A DNA stretch of 64,000 nt from Paludibacteraceae bacterium (lineage in GTDB: Bacteria > Bacteroidota > Bacteroidia > Bacteroidales > Paludibacteraceae). The position numbers were made by a program, and so were the translations under genes. The stretch is from contig JAKSKX010000004.1 in NCBI GenBank assembly GCA_024401535.1, positions 1 through 64,000 on the forward strand, written 5' to 3'. Below the pieces are notes generated by a model, which did no database searches, was not told where the DNA came from, and saw nothing but the letters and a program-made list of their open reading frames with translations. Of the stretch, positions 52,201 to 60,200 are shown piece by piece (position 1 is the first letter of the stretch; each line of letters begins with the position of its first letter).

Positions 52201-53194
52201 TACCGTTGTTCTGCGTCGCTATCCAAATGTTCTTGTCTCTGTCCTCGAATACAGTATAGATCTTACGCATCTGGTTAAACGAAGCTTCTCCATATGGCAT
52301 ATAGTGAACGAAATTGTCAAAGTCTATGTCACTGCTCCACAATCCGTCACCATCCGTTCCATAATAGATTTTCCCGTCACACGAATATATCACCTCGTGA
52401 ATGTTGCTGACTGGCAGAGTTTTCGTACGATACTCAAAGCCGTAGATAGTGAACTTGCAGAGGAACACAACATTTCCGGACATTGAAGTCACAAGAACCT
52501 CGCCATTCGGCATATCCTTGATACTTGTCACCTGCCCTTCAAGCCCCTCTTTCAGACCGATTTCTGCAAGCTTCTTTCCTCTCTTGCTCAACACAACAAG
52601 CTCATTGATACCTCCAAGCCAGATTCTTCCCTTCTCGTCCTCGTACACGCTCTTGACGTACATGTCCTTTGTCGGAATGTACAGAGGGTTGTTGGAGCTG
52701 TATCTTTTTGTCAATGAATCATATTTGTAGATACCTCCTACGGTTGTGATGTATCTGTCACCGTCCCTGCTTGTGTAGAATGCGTTTGTCTGCTTGTAAT
52801 GCACAGAGTCATAGTTCACAGGGCGCAAATCGACAAAAGAATCAAGCTTTGAGATATATTCTATACATACACCGCTGCTCGAACCCATCTCAACACCGCG
52901 TTCTGTGGCGTGAAGTTCCAAAACGTCACGCCTGTGCATTTCTGGATATTTCTTGTTGTTGAAATGGTGGAACAAAGAACCATCAAATCTCTCTGCTCCG
53001 AAGTCTGTTGCTAACCACAAAAAACCATCTTTATCCTGCACGATGTCATAGACTCTGTTCGACACCAATCCATCACGGTTGTTGAAATTGTCAAATAGAC
53101 TATACTCTACGGTCTGCGTTTCAGCATAACCACTCGTTGCAAAAAATAGTGCCGCAGCTATTAAATGAAAAACATATTGTATATATCGACTCAT
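49271..53194 (-). CDS. Hybrid two-component system sensor/regulator (HTCS) 1
   Basis: A 1,307-residue protein. In order it has: signal peptide (cut after SGYA); a periplasmic two-propeller sensor with reg_prop repeats (NRVYDIVQDKDGFLWLATD, GRIWLGG, KNIWIATQNNGIYR); a Y_Y_Y domain (about 680-765); one transmembrane helix (about 772-792); a histidine kinase with phospho-acceptor His834 (VVAHDLKNP), N-box NIINNAVKF and G-boxes; a receiver with Asp1112 (LSDVQMP); and an AraC-type DNA-binding domain (about 1,220-1,307). HTCS proteins detect oligosaccharides in the periplasm and activate polysaccharide-utilisation genes. The ligand is unknown and no obvious target lies adjacent. Confidence 0.95.
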   Translation of the reverse strand: MSRYIQYVFHLIAAALFFATSGYAETQTVEYSLFDNFNNRDGLVSNRVYDIVQDKDGFLWLATDFGAERFDGSLFHHFNNKKYPEMHRRDVLELHATERGVEMGSSSGVCIEYISKLDSFVDLRPVNYDSVHYKQTNAFYTSRDGDRYITTVGGIYKYDSLTKRYSSNNPLYIPTKDMYVKSVYEDEKGRIWLGGINELVVLSKRGKKLAEIGLKEGLEGQVTSIKDMPNGEVLVTSMSGNVVFLCKFTIYGFEYRTKTLPVSNIHEVIYSCDGKIYYGTDGDGLWSSDIDFDNFVHYMPYGEASFNQMRKIYTVFEDRDKNIWIATQNNGIYRLRKKTEYGVVSSDQYGVPSFTCSAFASDDEGNIYMGGDGKGLYRMKSDMSEVKLIEMKNNNLLWVEKARNGLFRLSTWGGGCVLFDPKTEKYWDEPFKGYQNTEKCIFGTLQCKSGKVLFLTAGGGVIEQDPNTGLCHRQYYRTDDCMWADMWVFKAVESKDGTIWIITTNTIWRATAQDTMHVLPDIANEKSHNPLKVTDGVLDEEGNFFASTSKGVMRFSSDGKKQEILDFLPNCEYLSIAKTNDGRFFVTRFGGVLCFDYTKKTYFEIPGYFGDFAKSYFYERAIMEKDGKVYIGTNTGFYIIDYEHLNSVQPTEMCRFGNLYINGSIVKPRVDGVLKEGMLSELDELVLPSRLSDNVEIDIDVIDYKAGVLPVVSYRLSGSDSGRWNEVGKDRKLQFTYLPEGEHKLEVRISKPGTRTEDCMLTLNVKVLPPWWRSGIAILVWVSLVLFAAFAAYKYRMMRFNQQKQMLKQMVEERTAELRIALTDKDRLISVVAHDLKNPMFGIVGALEREKETNSNVNHIYNQAVSLQNEMVDLVSWAKEKRESLQATFAKIDIETIVNREMSLLDGVISSKEISIEKSMNVTHYGWTDSRLFGTMIRNIINNAVKFTPRGGNIKVSALEQDRKILICVADSGVGMSNEKVRELLNNDLYQHSEGTEKEMSTGIGLSIVKDYATKLGTKIEIVSEEGKGTSISFVINASDDEVRQMVIERETVEIDTISIEGAKILVVDDDDLIRENLYSYLSKYCTVIVAKDGYEGLQMVQSEMPDFVLSDVQMPVMNGIEMYKSIAGNKDFKHIPLMFMSANTDEVDRILGLSVGAIDYINKPFERKEILLKISNSFKILRSLQEKIVERKINGEDVKSEEINPLIAEVFKMIEANYSDSALSVDKMASELAISPATLNRRTRSLSGKTPIEMLTEYRMNKSMEMLKEGKYSVTDVAYAVGFSDPAYFSRKFKEFFGESPSKVIQ

Positions 53195-53219
53195 AAATCA
53201 ATTAGAATAAATAGATATG

Positions 53220-53248
53220 CAAATATACAATTTTTTCCATATAACAAA
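53220..53248 (-). promoter_or_regulatory. Promoter of HTCS 1
   Basis: Minus-strand TTTG (53248-53245) and TATATTTG (53227-53220), 17 bp apart, 25 bp before the start codon. Confidence 0.6.
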
Positions 53249-53267
53249 GATATTGCCGATAAAAAAG

Positions 53268-53930
53268 TCAAATTTTAGGGAACTTGTGAAACTGTTGTAT
53301 CTTCAACCAACTCTCTGCCACTACCCTGTCAACACCTTCGCCAAGTACATTCCTGATTGAAACATACGACTCGTTTATGTCTCCCTCATCACTCTCGACA
53401 AGAAGCTGATTCGGATAGAAGAATCGTAGGGTTTCCTCGTGAAAATTTGCTCCAAAAGAAAAAAACATGTTCATTCTTTCTCCCAAACTAACCAAAGGTG
53501 ATATTTGCTTCAATCCACAGCGAACACCGTGAATGACAACTACGTTTTGAAAATTCGCATGGCGCAGAACAGATGCCACCTCGCTTGCAGCACGAACACA
53601 ATGAACGATTAACGGAAGACCTTTCTCTTGCGCAAGAATTACTTGTTTTTTGAACGCATGAATTTGAATGTCAAGCGGCACATCACAAACTTTGTCTATT
53701 CCGCACTCTCCGATAAAGCAAGGGGTTTTCGACTCGACTGCCTCATACAAAAAACTCAGCTCCTCCTCTAAAGTTTCGGCACGGACTTCCCACGGGTGTA
53801 TTCCGAACGAATACATTTCCGGCAATTGAAAATCGACGATGTGACAGCGAGTCAATGCCATATCTGTCCTGTACGAAACATTTAGCACCGACTGAGGATT
53901 CCCCGGAACATGAGTATGAATGTCAAGCAT
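53268..53930 (-). CDS. TatD family metal-dependent hydrolase
   Basis: About 220 residues. The start at 53930 (MLDIHTHVP) is chosen because the longer frame begins inside the thiL terminator hairpin and HTH is the expected N-terminal metal site. Other TatD motifs are FSFGIHPWEV-like SFGIHPW, IGECGID, LPLIVHCVRA and VESDEG. TatD enzymes are metal-dependent 3'-5' exonucleases or D-aminoacyl-tRNA-like hydrolases. A dispersed short motif lies within the gene at 53825-53857, encoding LTRCHIVDFQL. Confidence 0.88.
   Translation of the reverse strand: MLDIHTHVPGNPQSVLNVSYRTDMALTRCHIVDFQLPEMYSFGIHPWEVRAETLEEELSFLYEAVESKTPCFIGECGIDKVCDVPLDIQIHAFKKQVILAQEKGLPLIVHCVRAASEVASVLRHANFQNVVVIHGVRCGLKQISPLVSLGERMNMFFSFGANFHEETLRFFYPNQLLVESDEGDINESYVSIRNVLGEGVDRVVAESWLKIQQFHKFPKI
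53825..53857. repeat. Dispersed short motif inside the TatD gene
   Basis: ATTGAAAATCGACGATGT and GCGAGTCAATG. It is on the strand opposite to the coding strand, in frame, at a variable loop before the conserved SFGIHPW. Confidence 0.65.
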
Positions 53931-53935
53931 ATCAA

Positions 53936-53964
53936 AAATAAAAAGAGAGCCAGTTGAGGCTCTC
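53936..53964 (-). terminator. Terminator of thiL
   Basis: GAGAGCC-AGTTGA-GGCTCTC, followed on the minus strand by TTTTTATTTTTG. Confidence 0.88.
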
Positions 53965-53982
53965 ATTGATTATAAAGGTTTG

Positions 53983-55011
53983 TTACTCTGCCAACGAATT
54001 CCAGCCCTGGGCTGTGATGTCATGCTCGCCACCATCCGAGCTAATAATCTTCGCACCAAGAGATGCATCTGTGATATGGCCAATAATTGTTACCTTAGGG
54101 TTGTTCAACTGAGAGAACACGTCAAACATTGACAACGGAACTGTGAACAAAAGTTCGTAGTCCTCGCCACCGTTCAATGCCGCCATAGTTGGATTCAGCT
54201 TGAAATCTTCGCTCATCTGCGCAGTAAGGTAGTCAATAGGAATTCTGTCCTCATAAATTCTGCATCCAACGCCACTCGCCTTGCAGATATGAAGAAGCTC
54301 GCTGCTCAATCCGTCGCTAACATCCATCATAGAAGTTGGAACAACATTTATGCGCTCAAGTGCTTCGATGATGTCTTTTCTCGCTTCGGGCTTTAACTGA
54401 CGCTCTATCAAATACTCCTTGCCCGCAAAGTCAGGCTCGTCATCTCCTCCCTTGTCAAAGACTTTCTTTTCGCGCTCTAGCAGAAGAAGTCCCATATATG
54501 CTGCACCGAGGTCACCAGTTACACAAATCAAGTCTGTATCCTTGGCTCCACTTCTCTTGCTTATCTTTCCTTCCTCAGCCTCTCCAATACAAGTAATGCT
54601 AATTGTAAGACCTGTCAATGAAGCGGTTGTATCACCACCGACAAGGTCAACGCCATACTTGTCACACGCAAGTTTCATTCCTGCATACAACTCCTGCATG
54701 TCTTCGACATCGAAACGCTTGCTCACACCAAGTCCGACAATCATCTGCTTCGGTTTTCCGTTCATTGCATAGACATCAGAGAAGTTCACTATCGCGGACT
54801 TGTAACCCAAGTGCATAAGCGGACAATATGTAAGGTCAAAATGCACTCCCTCAAGAAGCAAATCTTTGGTTACGAGAGTCTGCTTGTTCTTGTAGTCAAG
54901 CACAGCACAGTCATCACCCACGCTTAGTTTTGTGGATTCGTTCTTGATTTCGAATCCCTCCATCAGCTTGTCTATCAGCTTAAACTCTCCTAATTCCTTT
55001 ATAGCAGTCAT
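53983..55011 (-). CDS. thiL: Thiamine-monophosphate kinase ThiL
   Basis: A 342-residue enzyme of the AIR synthase-like fold that phosphorylates thiamine phosphate to thiamine diphosphate. Motifs visible: SVGDDCAVLDY, DLLLEGVHFD, GYKSAIVNFSDVYAMNGKP, GGDTTASLTGLTISITCIG and MDVSDGLSSELLHI. Its -7 box TATCTTTG is at 55048-55041. It is monocistronic, ended by the hairpin at 53936-53964. Confidence 0.95.
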   Translation of the reverse strand: MTAIKELGEFKLIDKLMEGFEIKNESTKLSVGDDCAVLDYKNKQTLVTKDLLLEGVHFDLTYCPLMHLGYKSAIVNFSDVYAMNGKPKQMIVGLGVSKRFDVEDMQELYAGMKLACDKYGVDLVGGDTTASLTGLTISITCIGEAEEGKISKRSGAKDTDLICVTGDLGAAYMGLLLLEREKKVFDKGGDDEPDFAGKEYLIERQLKPEARKDIIEALERINVVPTSMMDVSDGLSSELLHICKASGVGCRIYEDRIPIDYLTAQMSEDFKLNPTMAALNGGEDYELLFTVPLSMFDVFSQLNNPKVTIIGHITDASLGAKIISSDGGEHDITAQGWNSLAE

Positions 55012-55075
55012 ATTCGTTCTCTCTTTATAGATTATGCGTGCAAAGATAATACATTTTTTGAACTATATGCCAGAT

Positions 55076-55108
55076 AAAAAAGAGGGAACGCATTTCTGCA
55101 TTCCCTCT
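55076..55108 (-). terminator. Terminator of the CoA-transferase gene
   Basis: AGAGGGAA pairs with TTCCCTCT around a 12-nt loop, then a T-run on the minus strand. Confidence 0.88.
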
Positions 55109-55132
55109 TCGTTACTATCTCGATAAATCTTA

Positions 55133-56617
55133 TTAGATGTACTGAGTCAATCTCATATCGCCCTTCTCTGCAAAAGCAGTGTGGAAGGCGAAGGCATTCT
55201 TCAAAGAAGCTGGTGTATGAGTTGAACCGCCAAGCTTCAAGTAATCCCACATCAACTGCTTGTAGTCTGGGTGAACACAGTTCTCGATAATCTTCTTCGC
55301 ACGATCAAGCGGAGCAAGACCACGAAGGTCGGCAATACCCTGCTCTGTGATAAGAATCTTAACTGAATGCTCGCTGTGGTCGCAGTGGCTAACCATTGGA
55401 ACGATAGGAGAGATAAGACCACCCTTCTGGATTGAAGGACAAGTAAAGATAGAGATGTATGCGTTTCTTGTGAAGTCACCGCTTCCACCTATACCATTCA
55501 TCATCTTTGTTCCAAGAACATGAGTAGAGTTTACATTTCCGAAGATGTCAGCCTCAAGAGCTGTATTGATAGTAATCAAACCTAAGCGACGGATAATCTC
55601 TGGGTTGTTTGAAACCTCGATAGGACGAAGAAGCACTTTGTCTCCGAAAAACTTCAAGTTTGAGTAAATATCCTTAGTTACGTCAGTACTTGTTGTTAGC
55701 GAACATCCTGAAGCGAAAGAGATTCTGCCCTTCTGCATTAGGTCGATAACAGCGTCCTGAATAACCTCTGTGTACATTGTGAATGTTGGAACGTCCTTGT
55801 TGTCTCCTAGAGAGTAAAGAACAGCATTAGCAACATTACCTACACCGCTCTGGATTGGAAGGAACTCTGGTGGAACAGTACCGCGCTTCAACTCGTTAGC
55901 CAAGAAGTCAGCTACATTCTGTCCAATCTTTGCAGTTGTTGCGTCAACCTCTGTGAACTTGGCTACGTTAGTAAACTCGTTAGACTCTACAACTGCAACA
56001 ATCTTCTTAGGGTCAACCTTGATTGTCTTTTCTCCTGCACGATCAGAAACCGAATATATAGGAAGCTCTCTGCGGTAAGGAGGATTTGCAGGAATGAAAA
56101 GGTCGTGCATTCCGTACAACTCCTTAGGCTGTGTGCTATTTAACTCTACGATAATCTTGTCAGCAAGCAAACAAGCTGTTGGAGCAAGACCTACACCAGC
56201 TGTTGGAAGAATCTCGCCGTCAGCAGTAATGTCTGCAGCCTCAACAACTGCAAAATCAAGCTTGCCATAAAAACCGTATCTCAACTCCTGAGAAAGGTGG
56301 GAAAGGTGCATGTCACTGTACTTGACAGCTCCGGAATTGATACCGTTTCTCAAGTCCTTGCTGCTCTGGTATGGCGCACGGAAGTTTATAGCGTTTGCTC
56401 TCACCAAAGCACCATCAAGCATGTCGCCCGAGGAAGCTCCTGTGAAAACATTGATTTTAAACTCCTTGCCCTCGTTGTGAAGCTGCTCTGCCATAGCTGC
56501 AATTGCAGAAGGCACAACCTTTGGTGTACCTGCAGCAGTAAATCCACTAAAACCTACGTTTGCTCCGTTAAAGAAGAGGTGTGCTGCCTCCTCTGCTGTC
56601 ATTACCTTAAATGCCAT
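55133..56617 (-). CDS. Succinate/acetyl-CoA CoA-transferase
   Basis: A 494-residue member of the acetyl-CoA hydrolase/transferase family, normal length for the succinate or propionate CoA-transferase group. Motifs: GFSGFTAAGTPKVVP, TGASSGD, the catalytic Glu in MYTEVIQD, GIGGSGDFTRNAYISIF, and the C-terminal ITEQGIADLRGLAP. It moves CoA between succinate, acetate and propionate, as in the propionate pathway of Bacteroidales. It has a strong promoter and terminator, so it is monocistronic and probably abundant. Confidence 0.92.
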   Translation of the reverse strand: MAFKVMTAEEAAHLFFNGANVGFSGFTAAGTPKVVPSAIAAMAEQLHNEGKEFKINVFTGASSGDMLDGALVRANAINFRAPYQSSKDLRNGINSGAVKYSDMHLSHLSQELRYGFYGKLDFAVVEAADITADGEILPTAGVGLAPTACLLADKIIVELNSTQPKELYGMHDLFIPANPPYRRELPIYSVSDRAGEKTIKVDPKKIVAVVESNEFTNVAKFTEVDATTAKIGQNVADFLANELKRGTVPPEFLPIQSGVGNVANAVLYSLGDNKDVPTFTMYTEVIQDAVIDLMQKGRISFASGCSLTTSTDVTKDIYSNLKFFGDKVLLRPIEVSNNPEIIRRLGLITINTALEADIFGNVNSTHVLGTKMMNGIGGSGDFTRNAYISIFTCPSIQKGGLISPIVPMVSHCDHSEHSVKILITEQGIADLRGLAPLDRAKKIIENCVHPDYKQLMWDYLKLGGSTHTPASLKNAFAFHTAFAEKGDMRLTQYI

Positions 56618-56678
56618 TGTTTTTCTTCATTTTTAAAAGACTTTGTCAAAAAAAGCCTCTGGTCTCACTTTCTGCAAG

Positions 56679-56709
56679 CAAAATTATACAAAATTGAAGA
56701 AATCACAAA
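56679..56709 (-). promoter_or_regulatory. Promoter of the CoA-transferase gene
   Basis: Minus-strand TTTG (56709-56706) and TAATTTTG (56686-56679) at ideal 19-bp spacing. The leader is about 55 nt. Confidence 0.85.
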
Positions 56710-56902
56710 CATTTATTCAATAAATATACTGATTATCGTGTCAATATGTACAAAACAACTCTAAAATATGCATATTCTTGCAAAAATACAATGGTTTTGA
56801 CCAAAATCGGTGAAACGCAAGGCCACGCAATAGTTCCTTATTGCTATCTATATGATTTATAGCGAATGATGAATTTTTTCTGTAAAAAAGTGCCCGGAAG
56901 TA

Positions 56903-56932
56903 TTGCAATATCACAAATAGTTTATAATTTTG
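56903..56932 (+). promoter_or_regulatory. Promoter of tRNA-Thr
   Basis: TTG (56903-56905) and TAATTTTG (56925-56932), 19 bp apart, 22 bp before the tRNA. Between this and the CoA-transferase promoter (56710-56902) I see nothing else. Confidence 0.8.
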
Positions 56933-56954
56933 CACCCGAAATGAAAATTTCAAC

Positions 56955-57028
56955 GCCTCTTTAGCTCAGTTGGCCAGAGCACGTGATTTGTAATCTCGGG
57001 GTCGTTGGTTCGAATCCGACAAGAGGCT
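56955..57028 (+). tRNA. tRNA-Thr (TGT anticodon)
   Basis: Acceptor GCCTCTT pairs with AAGAGGC. The D-arm is AGCTCAGTTGGCCAGAGC, the anticodon loop TTTGTAA (TGT) and the T-arm GTTGGTTCGAATCCGAC. No CCA is encoded. Confidence 0.94.
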
Positions 57029-57033
57029 CAAGA

Positions 57034-57057
57034 AGTCGCAGAAGTGCGACTTTTTTT
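57034..57057 (+). terminator. Terminator of tRNA-Thr
   Basis: AGTCGCA-GAAG-TGCGACT, then six further T. Confidence 0.92.
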
Positions 57058-57183
57058 GTTTTATAGCAGTAATACACTCTTTAAACTTTGGACTAATGTA
57101 GAAACCTTAAAAGAAAATTTTGGTAATTCTTGCATGTGTACTTTTTTTTGTTAATATTTGCATAATATTCTTGAGTGAAATCA

Positions 57184-57218
57184 ATTGAAAATCGACGATG
57201 TACTTAACGAGTCAAATG
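57184..57218. repeat. Dispersed short motif overlapping the HTCS 2 start
   Basis: ATTGAAAATCGACGATGT, then ACTTAACGAGTCAAATG. It provides the upstream ATG at 57198 and ends on the ATG at 57216. Confidence 0.65.
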
Positions 57219-60200
57219 GCAAAACTACTACACATAATAACAACATTCACAACCTGTTTAATGAACTTTTGTGTGGCACACGGAGAAATTAAAACCGACA
57301 AGGTGCCAACGAGTCAAACCCAGTGCTACTTCTCTCACTACACTACGGAAAATGGATTGTGCAGCAACAATGTTCATGATGTTGTTGAGGACAAGCATGG
57401 TTTCATCTGGCTTGCCACACACCACGGAATAAGTCGTTTCGACGGCTGCAGCTTCAGGAATTACGAAGAAGCGCATTTCCCGGAAATGAAACGCAACGAC
57501 ACTTACCATGCTTTTGTACTGCCAAACGGAAACATAACTTTCGGAGGCTCTAACTTTACCCTATATTCATACGATGACAAGGAACACACATTCCACGACA
57601 TCTCAGGTTTTGCTGGAGACAAGGCTTTTAATTTTGATATAACTGGCTGCTCGCTTGCTCAGGATGGAGAATGCCTGCTATCTTCGGGCATGGGAGTTTT
57701 TGCCTATGACAGCAACAGAGAAACATTTGAACCTGTCTGCAGTAAATTTGAAAACAAGAAAATTCTAAAGATTTCAAAGGATTTCAAGAACAGATATTGG
57801 CTAGGCGGCTACAACGGAGTCTGCATTACTGACCGTGAAGGCAACATTCTGTATGACTACCGCAAGAAAATCGGTGAACTCATAAACAACATACTTCACG
57901 TTGATTCGCTTCACATTCTGCTGTGTTCGAACGTGGGTTCACTATGGCTTGCTAAACTCGAGGAAGACGGAGATATAACTAGCATCGAAAAAGTCCCCAC
58001 GCCTTTCCATTCTGTTTCCGCAATCGGCAAAAGAGGTGACAACTCCATACTCATAGGAACTTCCGGTGACGGTCTGTGGCTTTCTACATTCGAAAAGGGA
58101 AACTTCACCTTCAACAAAATCATTCCTATAAACAAAGTTGACGCCACTTTGTCGAAAGTCAGCACCGTCTATGTTGACAGCAAGAACAGAGCCTGGATTT
58201 CCACGAACGACAACGGCGTATGGTGCATGAACAGCATTGCCGAGACAAAAAGCTTCTCATCAATAGAACTGGGCATTCCAAAATCCGTGGGTTCTGCGTT
58301 CCTTCCTTGCGGCAAGGACAGTATGCTGTTATGCACAGATGGAGCGGGCCTCATACTTCTCGACTCAAACAACAACGTACTTAGGCACTGGACTGTCAAC
58401 AACGGTCTGCCTTCGAACAACGTGCTTGACATTGAGGAATACAATGTTTATATCGACGATGTGCAACGAGTCAAACAAGGCTTCTTGGTTTCGTTCTGGG
58501 GCGGAAACCCTGTTTATCTATCAGCAGAGGACTGGAAACTGCATAGCCTGAACACAAATACTTTGCCAACGCCAGTGAACACCGTAAAGAACATTCTTAG
58601 GCTTAAGGATGGTTCATACTACCTGTCAACGGGGGGCTATGGCGTATATTGCCTGAAGGACAACACTCTTTCCGATGTTCACCTTGACCCGTCTCTGCTC
58701 AACGGTTCTCAGGATTTGTGGACCGAACAGTCGGTTCAGCTCTCTGATGGAACAATAAGGATTTTGACATCACGAACTATATGGAGCAACCGGACTGGCA
58801 CCTTTACTCCAGTTTATCCGGATATTGCCCTGACAAACTCAAAGAACCCGCTACTATTTCTGCAGTGCATAGAGGATGACAAAGGCGGATACTTTGTTGT
58901 TGCCAACAAGGGTGTGTTCAGGTTCTTGGCTGACGATTCAGCTTACGAAAAGCTTGACTTTCTGCCTTCCGGAGAATATTTCTCAATACTTAGGACAGAT
59001 GACAACAGAATTTGGGTTTCAAGTTCGTGCGGAATTCTTGCCATCGACTACGAACATAGGAAATATGAGGTCGTGTTCTCTGCCGACGGCCTTACCGGAG
59101 ACTATTTTGTAAGAAAAGCTTCCTGTGTGGCAGAAGACGGCAAACTGCTGTTCGGATGCAAGCACGGATTTGTATGCGTGAACCCAAAGTTCATTCACAA
59201 GGACGCAACCGAATACCTCTCATTTTCCGAACTGTACGTCAACGAGCAGAGAATCAGTTTCGACAGCACCAGGAAAATTGTCCTTGACTATGGACAGACA
59301 CATCTTTCGCTCACTCTCGATGCGGTTAACTTTGCAGACCCCAACACCTATGACCTGAGGTACAGAATCATGCCAGTAGATACGATTTGGAACAAAATCC
59401 CCGCCACCAGGGAAATAAACATAGACTTCCTGCCAGACGGAGACTTCAACATAGAGGTGGGTGTGTTTTCGCCAAACGGTGACAAGTTCCGCTCCGTCTC
59501 ACTGCACTTGACAGTACTGCCCCCATGGTGGAAGTCCATCCAATTCGCACTACTTTGCATAGCGTTGTCCATTGCCTTGGGATTCTTTATCTCAAACAGA
59601 AGGGTGACTGCACTCAAAAAAAGGAAGGAAGAACTTCAAAAGGCAGTTGATGAAAAGACTCTTGACCTGAAGAACGCAAACATCGTACTGGAAAACCAAA
59701 AGAAATCAATAGAAGAAAAGAACGAGTCTTTGCTGAACACTATAAAACTCAAGGACCAGCTGGTTTCTGTCGTTGCCCATGACTTGAAGAACCCTATGTT
59801 CGCAATAGTCACGACCTTGAGACGAATCAACAACTTCAGACGACCTGCCAGCGAGTCCCCTTCAGAACAAGGTAAGGATGACGAAACCGGCAGACTTATC
59901 TCGGAAGCAACACTAGAAGCAGAAAGAATTCAAACCGAAATGGTAAAGCTGCTGCAATGGGCCTCTAACTCGGACGAAAGGATGAAATGCCAAATCAACA
60001 ACATTAACCTTAGAAACTTGGTTGTTGACGTACTGTCCTTTCTTCAGCCATTGTGCGACAACAAGGAAATCACTTTGGACTATTCCGTTTCCAAAATCAG
60101 CCACAACGTACTAGCGGACGAGAAAATGTTGGCTGTCGTTGTCAGAAACATTGTCTCGAATGCCATAAAGTTCACTGACCGAGGCAAAAGCATAAAAGTC

